64,000 nt of DNA from Actinokineospora spheciospongiae (GCF_000564855.1 NZ_AYXG01000048.1:33973-97972); one strand, 5' to 3'; counted from the first letter of the stretch, positions 15,417-26,082 are shown. Notes: generated from the letters alone by a model not told the origin. A program made the numbers and translations.

Positions 15417-16700
15417 ATGAAGGTGCTCGTCTTCGCGCTGTCCACAGTGGCCTACGGGGACACCCTCGTCGGCATCGGGCTGACCAACCAGCTGCGCGCC
15501 GCGGGGGTGCGCAGCCACTACGTCATCACCGCCTCGTCGGAGAACCTGTTGCGCCACCACGGTTATCCCCACACCGTCCTCGACCCCGCCGGGGGGCAAG
15601 ATGTGCGCGCGGAGGTCGACGCGGTGGTCCGGCGGTTCCGACCGGACGCCATCGTGCTGGCCGACTACCTCAACCACTGGGGGACGCTGATCCGCCAGTT
15701 CGACACCGACCCGTGGTTCATCGACGACTACCGGCTGCCGGTGCTGCCCATCGACATCTGGGAGTGGGAGAACACCGCGTTCCGCTTCGACGTCTGCGGC
15801 AGGCGCCACGAGCGCGAGGTGAGCAGGCGCATCCTGGACATGCCCGCGCACCTGCGGCCGGTGCCGGTGTGCCACCTGGACCCGGGCCCAGCCGGGTACG
15901 GCCACCCGTACCGGGTGCTGCCGCCGGAGCCCGCGCTGACCGCGGCGCGGCGGCGGGAGGTGCGCGCGGCCCTCGGCGTCGGTGAGCGGCACCGCCTGGT
16001 CATGCTGCCGATGGCGGCCTGGCAGCACCAGCGCGGGGACCGACCCGGGATGACCGAGATGGTGGGCAGGCTGGGCAGGCGGGTGCCCGAGCTGCTCGCC
16101 GACTACCTGCGGCGGCTGCCGAGCGACGCGCACCTGCTGTTCATCGGGGGCAACGTGCCTGAGCCGTTCCTGGCGCTGCCCGCCGAGCGGGTGCACCTGC
16201 TGCCGCTGTGCGCCCCGGACCGCTACGACGAGCTGCTGGCGTCGGTGGACGCCGTGCTCTCCTTGACCACCACGGGGTTGACGGTGTCCAGGGCGATCCT
16301 GGCCGACACACCCGCGATGCTGCTCACCAACCGCTTCACCGTGCCCGACACCGCCGCGGTGGACACCGTGGAGTCCGAACTGGGTGGTATGGACCCCGTG
16401 GTGCGCCGGTGGTTGCTCGACACCGCGCCCGTCGAGCCGTTCCGGATGTGGCCCAAGGGCCAGCACGCGTTCCTGGAGCCGCTGCTCAAGGACAACCCAC
16501 ACCTCGACGCCCTGGTGCACCGGGAGCTGTTCGACGGCGGGGGCGTGGTGGCGGCGTTGACGGCGCTGTTGTTCGACCCGGGGACCCGCGACGACCTGGC
16601 CGCGCGGCGCGCGGGGTACGCGGCCGCCGTGGCGGCGCTGCCCCCGACCGAGGAGGTCTTCGCGGCGGCGGCCGGGCGGGCGGCACTGGCGGTGCGGTGA
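15417..16700 (+). CDS. GT-B-like protein of an uncharacterised natural-product family (DUF6365-like)
   Basis: A 427-residue protein whose layout recalls GT-B glycosyltransferases. The N-terminal half starts KVLVFALSTVAYGDTLVG like an acceptor-binding Rossmann domain, and the C-terminal half carries LLPLCAPDRYDELLASVD and SLTTTGLTVSRAILADTP where donor binding would occur. The stretch LPVLPIDIWEWE is strongly reminiscent of a family I recall as DUF6365, common in biosynthetic clusters without a proven role. It is divergent from three sugar methyltransferases and has its own SARP-type operator, so attachment of the sugar is an attractive but unproven function. GGGAGGA precedes the ATG. Confidence 0.6.
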   Translation: MKVLVFALSTVAYGDTLVGIGLTNQLRAAGVRSHYVITASSENLLRHHGYPHTVLDPAGGQDVRAEVDAVVRRFRPDAIVLADYLNHWGTLIRQFDTDPWFIDDYRLPVLPIDIWEWENTAFRFDVCGRRHEREVSRRILDMPAHLRPVPVCHLDPGPAGYGHPYRVLPPEPALTAARRREVRAALGVGERHRLVMLPMAAWQHQRGDRPGMTEMVGRLGRRVPELLADYLRRLPSDAHLLFIGGNVPEPFLALPAERVHLLPLCAPDRYDELLASVDAVLSLTTTGLTVSRAILADTPAMLLTNRFTVPDTAAVDTVESELGGMDPVVRRWLLDTAPVEPFRMWPKGQHAFLEPLLKDNPHLDALVHRELFDGGGVVAALTALLFDPGTRDDLAARRAGYAAAVAALPPTEEVFAAAAGRAALAVR

Positions 16701-16773
16701 GGGCGAACGGGCTTGCGCACAACGGGTGCCTGCCCTGGCACCCGACGGGACCACCCGAGGAGGATTCGACGGC

Positions 16774-17235
16774 ATGACCGAGCCACAGAACGACGAGCGA
16801 CCACCGAGCCCGGGCGACTTCCTCTGCCGGGTGCACGCCGACCTGCGCCGATCGCTGGCGATCATCCGCGGGCAGTTCGACGACGCGGCGGCCGACCCGG
16901 TGCCGCGCCCGGAGCTGCGCGCCGGGCTCACCACGGGGTGCCTGCAGATGTGCGACCTGCTCACTCGCCACCACCTGCACGAGGACGACGACTTCGGGCG
17001 GCTGGAGGCCTACTTCCCGCAGCTGGCCCCGGCGATCCGGCGGCTGCGCGCCGAGCACGAAGACGTCGCCGGGGCGCTGGCCGACCTGCGGGCGCTGCTG
17101 GCCCGGTTCGAGGTGGGTGAGGTGGGCGCCGACCGCATCCGCGACGACGTGGTGCGGTTGACCACGGCCCTGCAGGCGCACTTCGACTACGAGGAGGCGC
17201 AGCTGGTCCCGGTGCTGAACGCGGCGGCCACCTGA
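16774..17235 (+). CDS. Hemerythrin-like (HHE) domain protein
   Basis: A 153-residue four-helix protein with a hemerythrin pattern of metal ligands: His in CRVHADLRRS, HHLHEDDDFG, RAEHEDVAG, and HFDYEEAQL at the end. Such proteins bind a di-iron centre and often sense or scavenge oxygen, NO or peroxide. GAGGAGG lies 10 bases before the ATG at 16774. It follows the polyketide cluster directly on the same strand, but nothing shows that it takes part in biosynthesis. Confidence 0.82.
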   Translation: MTEPQNDERPPSPGDFLCRVHADLRRSLAIIRGQFDDAAADPVPRPELRAGLTTGCLQMCDLLTRHHLHEDDDFGRLEAYFPQLAPAIRRLRAEHEDVAGALADLRALLARFEVGEVGADRIRDDVVRLTTALQAHFDYEEAQLVPVLNAAAT

Positions 17236-17265
17236 TCCGCGGGCTCACGGATCGGGTGGGGCAGA

Positions 17266-17295
17266 TTGACGTAGTGAGTACTCACTACATACGAT
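17266..17295 (+). promoter_or_regulatory. Promoter with a perfect palindromic TetR operator in the spacer
   Basis: TTGACG (17266-17271) and TACGAT (17290-17295) form -35 and -10 boxes 18 bp apart. A perfect 18-base palindrome (17271-17288, GTAGTGAGT and its complement) fills the spacer. Transcription would start at or next to the ATG at 17302, giving a leaderless message. The layout predicts tight autorepression by the TetR protein it precedes. Confidence 0.8.
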
Positions 17296-17301
17296 GTCGA
17301 C

Positions 17302-17904
17302 ATGACCGCACCTTCCCCCGCCGAGCCCCCGACCGCCGAACCGCACCGCGAGCAGCTCGTGTGGGCCGCGCTCCCGCTGCTCCTCGCGCACGGCCAGGAC
17401 ACCACCCCGGCGCAGGTCGCCCACGCGGCGGGCGTCGCGGAGGACGTCGTCACCCGCACCTTCCCCGACGCCGAATCCCTGCGCACCGCCTGCCTGGCGA
17501 TCGCGCTGCGCGGCGAGGACACCCGGGCCCACCTCGCGGCGGTCGACCCCGGCCTGCCGCTGGTGGACCGGCTCACCATGGCCGCCGAGGCGATCACCGA
17601 CCACGCCACCCGGGTGGGAGCTCTCACCGGGGCACCCACCCGGGTCGACCACACCCACCAAGCCGACCAAGCCTCCCCTGATCAAGCCCCCACCGATCAG
17701 GCAGACCCCGCCGACCGGACTGCGGCGCCGGGCGAACTCGTCGCCCTGTTCGAGTCCGACCGCGCCGCGCTGCGGACACCGCCGGAACGGTTGGCCCCGC
17801 TCTTCCAGGCCCTCGCGGTGGCCGCCGGGCAACTCGGGCGGTCACCGGGGGAGCTGGTGGACCTGTTCCTGCACGGCGCACTCACCCCCGGTCAGGAGGA
17901 CTGA
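17302..17904 (+). CDS. TetR-family repressor of the adjacent efflux gene
   Basis: A 200-residue regulator with an N-terminal helix-turn-helix (about residues 15-60; TTPAQVAHAAGVAEDVVTR) followed by a helical ligand domain. The linker near residues 105-140 is rich in Asp, Gln and Thr and looks low-complexity. The gene overlaps the transporter start (ATGA), and its promoter contains a perfect palindrome, so it probably represses itself and the transporter until a ligand, possibly the cluster product, binds. The start codon coincides with the predicted transcription start. Confidence 0.85.
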   Translation: MTAPSPAEPPTAEPHREQLVWAALPLLLAHGQDTTPAQVAHAAGVAEDVVTRTFPDAESLRTACLAIALRGEDTRAHLAAVDPGLPLVDRLTMAAEAITDHATRVGALTGAPTRVDHTHQADQASPDQAPTDQADPADRTAAPGELVALFESDRAALRTPPERLAPLFQALAVAAGQLGRSPGELVDLFLHGALTPGQED

Positions 17905-19430
17905 TGTCACCGAACGAGGCACCACCCGAGGACGAGCCGGAGACCCGCCACCCCACCGTGGTGATGTGGGCACTGCTGGTGTGCGCCTTCCTGGCCATGC
18001 TGGACGGCTCGGTCATCGTCACCATCCTGCCCAAGATCGTCGACCAGGTCGGCGGCTCCGACTCCTGGTACCTGTGGTTGGTCACCGCCTACCTGCTGGC
18101 ATCGTCGATCAGCGTGCCGATCTACGGTCGGTTCTCCGACCTCTACGGCCGCAGGCGGTTGCTGCTGCTGGGCTTGGGCCTGTTCCTGGTCGGCTCGCTG
18201 GCCTGCGGCTTCGCGGGCTCGATGGCGTTCCTGATCGCCGCGCGCACGGTGCAGGGCCTCGGCGCGGGCGCGCTGCTGACGCTGAGCATGGCGGCCATCC
18301 GCGAGGTCTTCCCGACCGGCAAGTCCACCGTGCTGCTGCGCATCCAGTCGATCATCGCGGCGCTGATGCTGATCGGCATGGTCGGCGGCCCGCTGCTCGG
18401 CGGCGTGCTGGCCGACGGGATCGGCTGGCGCTGGGCCTTCTTCATCAACCTGCCCTTCGCGGGTGCGGCCTTCGTCGCACTGACCCTGCTCTACCCGCGC
18501 ATCCGCCAGGCGCGAACAGTGACGGGCCGACTTGACGTCGCGGGCATCGCACTGCTGAGCACCGGCCTGTCCCTGGTCCTCATCGGACTCAGCCTCAAGG
18601 GCCAGAGCACCGGCGGCCGGACGCTGGAGTGGACCGATCCGGTGGTGGCCGGGTGCCTGGTGCTCGGTGCACTGCTGCTGGCGGCCCTGGTTCCGGTCGA
18701 GCGCCGGGCGGGCACCCCGATCCTGCCGCTGTACCTGCTGCGCGGGCGCAGCTTCTCCGCCCTGCTGGTCGGCGGGTTCTTCTTCCAGCTCGCCGTGATG
18801 CCGATCGGCATCATCGTCCCGCTCTACTTCCAGCACGTGCGCGGCTACTCGGCCAGCACGTCCGCCTTCTTGGTGCTGCCGCTGCTGGTGGGCATGGCGC
18901 TGAGCAGCAGGCTGACCGCGCTGGTCATCCTGGGGACCGGCCGCACCAAACCGGTGCTGCTGGCCGGGGCGGCCCTGCTGACCACCGGCTCCGCGGCCTT
19001 CGCCTTCCTCGACGGGGGCACATCCCCGTGGCTGACCAGCGTCTGGCTGCTGCTGGCGGGCGTGGGCACCGGCCCGGCCATGGGCGGGCTGACCATCGCC
19101 ACGCAGAACTCCGTGCCCCGCTCCGACATGGGCACCGGCACGGCGGGCGCCACCCTCACCAAGCAGCTCGGCGGCGTCCTGGGCCTCACCCTGGCGCAGT
19201 CGCTGGCCAACCACTACACCCACAACAGCGCGATCAACACCGAGGCCGCGAGCTCCACCATCCTGTGGATCAGCGGCACCGCGGGCCTGCTCGCCGTCGC
19301 CTCGATCGCGATGATGCACGACGTCTTCGTCGAACGCCCCGGCAAACCCCTGCCGGGCACCCCCGCCGCGGCCGCGACCCCCACCGCCCCGGAGGCGGCC
19401 TCCGCCCCGATCGGCTCGGCCGAGAAGTAG
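17904..19430 (+). CDS. DHA2-family (EmrB/QacA) drug:proton antiporter, 14 TM helices
   Basis: A 508-residue integral membrane transporter of the major facilitator superfamily. TM1 contains MLDGSVIVTILP with the acidic residue typical of DHA2 pumps. Motif A GRFSDLYGRRR follows TM2, and the antiporter motif C region GPLLGGVLAD lies in TM5. About 14 hydrophobic segments can be counted before a polar Ala/Pro-rich tail. It is translationally coupled to the TetR gene. By position next to the polyketide cluster it may export the product, giving self-resistance; this is inference. Confidence 0.9.
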   Translation: MSPNEAPPEDEPETRHPTVVMWALLVCAFLAMLDGSVIVTILPKIVDQVGGSDSWYLWLVTAYLLASSISVPIYGRFSDLYGRRRLLLLGLGLFLVGSLACGFAGSMAFLIAARTVQGLGAGALLTLSMAAIREVFPTGKSTVLLRIQSIIAALMLIGMVGGPLLGGVLADGIGWRWAFFINLPFAGAAFVALTLLYPRIRQARTVTGRLDVAGIALLSTGLSLVLIGLSLKGQSTGGRTLEWTDPVVAGCLVLGALLLAALVPVERRAGTPILPLYLLRGRSFSALLVGGFFFQLAVMPIGIIVPLYFQHVRGYSASTSAFLVLPLLVGMALSSRLTALVILGTGRTKPVLLAGAALLTTGSAAFAFLDGGTSPWLTSVWLLLAGVGTGPAMGGLTIATQNSVPRSDMGTGTAGATLTKQLGGVLGLTLAQSLANHYTHNSAINTEAASSTILWISGTAGLLAVASIAMMHDVFVERPGKPLPGTPAAAATPTAPEAASAPIGSAEK

Positions 19431-19445
19431 GAAGAAGGCACCGAC

Positions 19446-19853
19446 ATGACCGCGACCGAGAACGACACCGTCGCCGCCCAACCAGACGCGGCCGAGGGCA
19501 AGGTCGTCTTCTGGCACCTGCGCACGACCGACATCACCCGGGCGAAGGCCTTCTACGAGGGCCTGTTCGGCTGGGCCTTCCAGGAGATCAACCCCCTCAC
19601 CTACGCCGTGCAGGCGGGCGGCGGCCTGATGGGCTGCCTGGTGGAGACCGACGAGAAACCAGGCCCGGTGGCGAGCAGCGTCCTCTACACCCACGTCGGC
19701 GACCTGCCCGGCAAGCTCGAGCGGGCCCTGGAGCTGGGCGCGGAGGTGGTCACCGAACCGCTGAACGTCTACGGCACCAAGGCCTTCGCCGACCTGCGCG
19801 ACCCCACGGGCACGGTGTTCGGGCTGTGGACGGAGACCTTCAAGGCGAGCTGA
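19446..19853 (+). CDS. VOC (glyoxalase/bleomycin-resistance fold) protein
   Basis: A 135-residue vicinal-oxygen-chelate protein. It shows the paired beta-alpha-beta pattern: WHLRTTDITRAKAFYEGLFGW near residue 20, and DLRDPTGTVFGLW near the C-terminus. Members bind metals or drugs. The start is 16 bases after the transporter stop, with GAAGAAGG before the ATG, so it is the third gene of the TetR-controlled unit. It may sequester or modify a small molecule handled by the pump; the reaction is unknown. Confidence 0.8.
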   Translation: MTATENDTVAAQPDAAEGKVVFWHLRTTDITRAKAFYEGLFGWAFQEINPLTYAVQAGGGLMGCLVETDEKPGPVASSVLYTHVGDLPGKLERALELGAEVVTEPLNVYGTKAFADLRDPTGTVFGLWTETFKAS

Positions 19854-19883
19854 GGCACCCCCAACCTCGGATCGCCGACTGCG

Positions 19884-19920
19884 GGCGCGGGGCCGGTGGC
19901 CGCCTCACCGGCCCCGCGCC
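19884..19920 (+). terminator. Terminator after the TetR-transporter-VOC unit
   Basis: Perfect 15-base GC-rich arms (19884-19898 and 19906-19920) with a seven-base loop, followed by GTTTCC. It starts 31 bases after the VOC stop. Confidence 0.8.
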
Positions 19921-19984
19921 GTTTCCGTGACGGCACAGAAATCGCATTGGCGGCGCCGGTACCGACTCCATCGACACAGAATCC

Positions 19985-20225
19985 CCGCTGAAGAACAAGG
20001 GCAGGACCACACACTGTCGCAGTAGGACCAGCGCGACAGTCCCGGTGACGTGCTGGGACGCCATCGACGTGCCGAAGGGGTGACCGTCGCGGAGTCGGTG
20101 CCGAAGTCCTCGCACCCCGGCACTTGCCGCGGGTACGACCTCGGCCTCCTCGGCCACGCCACAGATCTTGCCCGCGGTGGTGGCCGCGACGTGCGTGCCG
20201 TGGCCGTTGGTGCTCCAGCCCTGCG
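19985..20225 (-). pseudogene. Decayed subtilisin-like protease fragment
   Basis: Two hallmark pieces of an S8 serine protease are present on the minus strand. The catalytic-His segment NGHGTHVAATTAGKICGVA lies near 20165-20210 and the catalytic-Ser segment FGTSMASQHVTGTVALV near 20040-20075. The segment between them, CEDFGTDSATVTP, is in a different frame. At least two frameshifts are therefore needed, and most of the roughly 100 residues normally between these motifs, as well as the Asp motif, are absent. The pattern matches proteinase K/aqualysin-type secreted subtilases. It is a relic, not a functional gene. Confidence 0.75.
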
Positions 20226-20234
20226 CGTCCAGGG

Positions 20235-20639
20235 GACCACGATGATCCCGACCTGCTCGCTGAGCCACTCGTCGGCCTCGTGGAAGGCCACCAACTCCCG
20301 CACGGCCGCCCGGACCCCGTCCGGCACTGCCGCGGTGAACACCCCGCGATCGGCGGCACAGCACACATCAACGTTGCGCACGAGGATCGAGGTTGCCCCC
20401 GCCACCACGTAGCACGTGTGGTCGACATCGATGGTCAGGTTGTGCATGCGCGAGTCCCCGATGTGGAACCCGACCCGCGCGACCTCGACCGCCCGCCCCC
20501 GGTCATCCCGGGTCGACGACCCGGGGCGCAGTTCGGCAGCGTTGACCCAGCGGTTCTCGTCCACCGACCGGAACGGGTGCTCCGAAGTGGCCCCAACCGG
20601 CGTCAGACAAACACCCAGAACCACATTTTCGCAGGTCAC
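20235..20639 (-). pseudogene. Remnant of a polymorphic-toxin pretoxin-HINT domain
   Basis: Read on the minus strand, the segment shows EHPFRSVDENRWVNAAELRP, then RMHNLTIDVDHTCYVVAG and SILVRN. This is the second half of a pretoxin-HINT autoprocessing domain as found just before toxin tips in secreted polymorphic toxins. The first half, with the catalytic Cys, is missing. The terminal His-Asn pair reads Arg-Asn (LVRN instead of LVHN), so splicing or cleavage activity should be lost. About 60 unrecognised residues follow before the frame breaks into subtilase remnants. It looks like a fossil of a toxin locus. Confidence 0.7.
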
Positions 20640-20664
20640 GCCACGATCGTGACGCCACTGGGGG

Positions 20665-21348
20665 TCAAGCGGTCAGGTGGGCGTGCAGCAGGCCTGCGGC
20701 TTCGAGCAGGGCGAGGGACTGCGCGTCGAGAGCGGCGCGGCGTTCGGCGATGGCGGCGGCGAGGGCTTCACGGCTGCCCGTGCGGTGCAGGTCGGTCAGG
20801 ACCTGGGTGATGCGGGGGAACGGGTAGTGGGCCTTGCGGAGCATGGCAACGACCCGGGCGTCGCGGACGTCGAGCGGGGTGTAGCGGCGGTAGCCGGTGG
20901 CGGGGTCGCGGGCGGGGGTGAGCAGGCCCGCAGCCTCCCACACGCGTAGTGCGGAGGTGCGCACCGACAGCGTGGCGGCGACCTCGCCGACCAGTCGGTC
21001 CGGGCCGGGGGTGACCGGGGTGTCGGCGACCGCGCCGAGGGCTTCGGCGGTGCTCTCGGCGGCTTGGCGCTCGGCGTGGAGGGTGGCGTGGGCGGCGTCG
21101 ACGAGGTGCAGTGCGGTGGTGGGGTCGCCCGCGTTGGCGGCGTGCAGGACGGCGGTGGCGCGGTCGGTGCCGAGGGCGCGGGCGAGGGCGCGGTAGGCGA
21201 GGAGGGCGCGCAGGTGCTCGGGGCCGTACCGGCGGTAGCCGGATTCGGTTCTGGGCACCTCCGGGAGCACGCCCGCCGCCTCGTGGTTGCGGACCTGCTG
21301 GGTGGAGATGCCCGCGTGCCGGGCTAGGTCGACTGGGCGCAGCGGCAT
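20665..21348 (-). CDS. Regulator with two MerR helix-turn-helix domains (TioE-like)
   Basis: A 227-residue protein carrying two MerR-type DNA-binding units. The first is at residues 5-50 (VDLARHAGISTQQVRNHE, SGYRRYGPEHLRALL); the second is around 118-165 (VGEVAATLSVRTSALRVWE, TGYRRYTPLDV). Ordinary MerR proteins have one such domain and dimerise, whereas this one could bind an operator as a built-in dimer. The arrangement resembles TioE from the thiocoraline cluster, which also lies near a UvrA-like gene. It is divergent from the UvrA-like gene at 21435 and probably controls it in response to the DNA-binding compound. Confidence 0.85.
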   Translation of the reverse strand: MPLRPVDLARHAGISTQQVRNHEAAGVLPEVPRTESGYRRYGPEHLRALLAYRALARALGTDRATAVLHAANAGDPTTALHLVDAAHATLHAERQAAESTAEALGAVADTPVTPGPDRLVGEVAATLSVRTSALRVWEAAGLLTPARDPATGYRRYTPLDVRDARVVAMLRKAHYPFPRITQVLTDLHRTGSREALAAAIAERRAALDAQSLALLEAAGLLHAHLTA

Positions 21349-21368
21349 GGCGCATGCCTACCACGGGG

Positions 21369-21432
21369 GTTGAGGCTTTTTTCGGCCGACTCCAGCACAG
21401 GTCTCAACTGGTTGTTCAAAGATAGGGTTGAA
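21369..21432. promoter_or_regulatory. Candidate operator between the double-MerR and UvrA-like genes
   Basis: The 86-base divergent gap holds several GTTGA/TCAAC half-sites: GTTGAG (21369-21374), CTCAAC (21404-21409), and TTCAA (21415-21419) with TTGAA (21428-21432). TAGGGT at 21424-21429 could act as the -10 of a leaderless or near-leaderless UvrA-like message. Binding by the double-MerR regulator is inferred from position only. Confidence 0.4.
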
Positions 21433-21434
21433 GT

Positions 21435-23713
<2,279 letters not shown>

Positions 23714-23717
<4 letters not shown>

Positions 23718-24058
23718 GCGGGTTCCCCGCCGCGGTCGCCGCCGCCGCGTCGGCCGTGGCGGACGTCCTCGACGGGCACCGGCCGCGCGGCGGCGGGGCG
23801 TACCCGATCGGTGTGGTGCTGCCGGTGCTCGTCGAGCAGCACGACGTGCTGCGGGCCGCCGTGGACGCGGTCCCCGATCCGCTGCCGGAACCGCTGGCGG
23901 CCGAGTTGGCGGGGTTGATGAGCTACCTGCAACTGCTGCGGGTGCGCTACCACCGGCTCAGCACCATCGAGACCCAGGACTCGGTGTTCGCCACGCGCGC
24001 GATCACCGCCACGCACGTGGAGGCGCGGCGGGTGCGGGACCGGGCGAAGCGGATGTGA
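23714..24058 (+). CDS. Small helical protein of unknown function, coupled to the UvrA-like gene
   Basis: A 114-residue, mostly helical and Arg/Ala-rich protein that I do not recognise. It overlaps the UvrA-like stop by ATGA, so it is made in step with it. The segment LMSYLQLLRVRYHRL is likely amphipathic, and the C-terminus is basic (ARRVRDRAKRM). There is no signal peptide and no membrane helix. A partner or regulator of the UvrA-like protein is possible but is based only on coupling. Confidence 0.65.
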
Positions 24059-24189
24059 CCCCCGGGGCGTCCGGCTGGAACCGGTGGACGTGGCCCGTCC
24101 GCTGAGTGGCACCGGCGCCCGCCGGACGCACAGCCCGCTCACAGGGAACGCACAAAACCCACCCAGCGCGGCCCACCACCGTGGTCCCC

Positions 24190-26082
24190 ATGACCCTCGT
24201 CGCCGACCGCGCCGTGCCCACCGACCAACCCGGTGGCGTCCCCGAAATCCCCGCCGCTCCCCCGCCGAGACGGCACCGCGTCGCACTGGCGGTGCTGCTG
24301 CTGGGAACCGCCGTGCTCTACCTGTGGAACCTGGGCGCCTCTGGGTGGGCCAATGCCTACTACTCGGCCGCCGCGCAGGCGGGCGGGGAGAGCTGGTCGG
24401 CGTGGTTCTTCGGCGCGACCGACGCGGCGGGCGGCATCACCGTCGACAAGACGCCCGCGGCGACCTGGCTCATGGGGTTGTCCGTGCGGGTCTTCGGGCT
24501 CAGCCCGTGGAGCGTGCTGGTGCCGCAGGCGCTGGCCGGGGTGGCGTCGGTGGCTGTGCTGCACGCGGCGGTCCGGCGGTGGTCCGGCCCGGCGGCGGGG
24601 CTGATCGCGGGTGCGGCGCTGGCGTTGACCCCGGTGGCGGCGCTGATGTTCCGGTTCAACAACCCGGACGCGCTGCTGGTGTTGTTGCTGGTGGTAGCCG
24701 CCTACTGCGTGGTGCGCGCGTTGGAGAAGGCCAGTCCGAAGTGGCTGGTGCTGGCGGGCGCGGCGGTCGGGTTCGCGTTCCTGACCAAGATGTTGCAGGC
24801 GTTCCTGGTGCTGCCCGCGTTCGGGCTGGTCTACCTGATCGCCGCCCCCACCGGGCTGGGCAAGCGGATCGGGCACCTGGTCGCCGCGCTTGGCGCGATG
24901 GTCGTCGCGGGCGGCTGGTGGGTGCTCGTGGTCGAGTTGGTCCCCGCTGCCAGTAGGCCCTACATCGGCGGCTCGCAGGAGAACAGCGTGCTGGAGCTGG
25001 CGCTGGGCTACAACGGCCTGGGCAGGCTCACCGGCAACGAGGTCGGCAGCGTCGGCGGCGGTGCGGGCTGGGGCTCGCCCGGCTGGTCGCGGCTGTTCGG
25101 CACCGAGATGGGCAGCGAGATCGCCTGGCTGCTGCCCGCCGCGCTGCTGGCCCTGCTCGGCGGTCTCTGGCTGACCCGCCGCGCCCCGCGCACCGACCGG
25201 ACCCGGGCCGCGCTGATCCTGTGGGGCGGGTGGCTGGTCGTCACCGGCGTCACGTTCAGCCTGATGGACGGCATCATCCACCCGTACTACGCGGTGGCGC
25301 TGGCCCCGGCGGTGGCGGCCCTGGTGGGCATCGGCGCGGCCACCGCCTGGCGGTCGCGGCACGACTTCGCCTCGGTGGGGTTGCTGGCGGCGGGGGTGGC
25401 GCTGACCGCGGTCGAGGCGTCGCTGCTGCTGGCCAGGGAGTCGGACTGGCTGCCCTGGCTGCGGCCGGTGGTGCTGTTCGGCGGGCTGGTGGTGGCCGCG
25501 CTGATCGTCCTGGTGCCGGTGCTGCCCAGGCTCGCCGCCCGGGGGGTCGCGGCGCTGGCGCTGGTCGTGGTGCTCGCCGCCCCTGGCGCGTACTCGGTCG
25601 CCACCGCCGCGCAGCCGCACTCCGGTGCGCTGCCCTCGGTCGGTCCCGGCAGCGCCATGGGCTTCGGCGGGGGCGGTGGACCCGGCGGTGGCGGGCGCGG
25701 CGGCGGCATGGGCGGCCTGCTCGGCGCCCCGACCCCCAGCGCCGAGGTGGTCGCCGCGCTGTCGCGGGACTCCACGTCCTACACGTGGGCGGCGGCCGTG
25801 GTCGGCTCCAACAACGCGGCGGGCTACCAGCTCGCGATCGACCTGCCGGTGTTCGCCCTGGGCGGCTTCAACGGCACCGACCCGGCGCCGACCCTGGCGC
25901 AGTTTCAGCAGATGGTGGCGAACGGTCAGGTCCACTGGTTCATCAGCAGCACGATCATGTCCGGCGGTTCCGGCAGCGATGCCGCCCGGGAGATCGCCGA
26001 GTGGGTCGCGGACAACTTCACCGCCACCCCCGTCGACGGCACCGCGCTCTACGACCTGTCGACCCCCACCGCCACAACGTGA
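24190..26082 (+). CDS. GT39-family (ArnT/PMT-like) membrane glycosyltransferase, copy 1
   Basis: A 630-residue polytopic membrane protein related to mannosyl/arabinosyltransferases that use polyprenyl-phosphate sugars. The catalytic-loop region after TM1 contains SGWANAYYSAAAQAG and GGITVDKTPAATWLMG. About 11-13 hydrophobic segments follow, and an extracytoplasmic tail begins with a long Gly-rich linker near residue 490. The ATG at 24190 was chosen although no clear ribosome site is visible; an in-frame GTG at 24106 would add 28 unlikely residues. The neighbouring GT2-GtrA protein would make the lipid-linked sugar and flip it, so this enzyme likely transfers it outside the membrane. Confidence 0.87.
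   Translation: MTLVADRAVPTDQPGGVPEIPAAPPPRRHRVALAVLLLGTAVLYLWNLGASGWANAYYSAAAQAGGESWSAWFFGATDAAGGITVDKTPAATWLMGLSVRVFGLSPWSVLVPQALAGVASVAVLHAAVRRWSGPAAGLIAGAALALTPVAALMFRFNNPDALLVLLLVVAAYCVVRALEKASPKWLVLAGAAVGFAFLTKMLQAFLVLPAFGLVYLIAAPTGLGKRIGHLVAALGAMVVAGGWWVLVVELVPAASRPYIGGSQENSVLELALGYNGLGRLTGNEVGSVGGGAGWGSPGWSRLFGTEMGSEIAWLLPAALLALLGGLWLTRRAPRTDRTRAALILWGGWLVVTGVTFSLMDGIIHPYYAVALAPAVAALVGIGAATAWRSRHDFASVGLLAAGVALTAVEASLLLARESDWLPWLRPVVLFGGLVVAALIVLVPVLPRLAARGVAALALVVVLAAPGAYSVATAAQPHSGALPSVGPGSAMGFGGGGGPGGGGRGGGMGGLLGAPTPSAEVVAALSRDSTSYTWAAAVVGSNNAAGYQLAIDLPVFALGGFNGTDPAPTLAQFQQMVANGQVHWFISSTIMSGGSGSDAAREIAEWVADNFTATPVDGTALYDLSTPTATT

Noticed and set aside
17293..17300. ATG at 17294 as start of the TetR gene
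   Set aside because: It is out of frame and hits a stop at once. The in-frame ATG at 17302 fits the leaderless promoter and the family.
24106..24189. Alternative GTG start for the first GT39 gene
   Set aside because: It adds 28 residues without similarity and has no ribosome site. ATG 24190 gives an N-terminus comparable to the paralogue.
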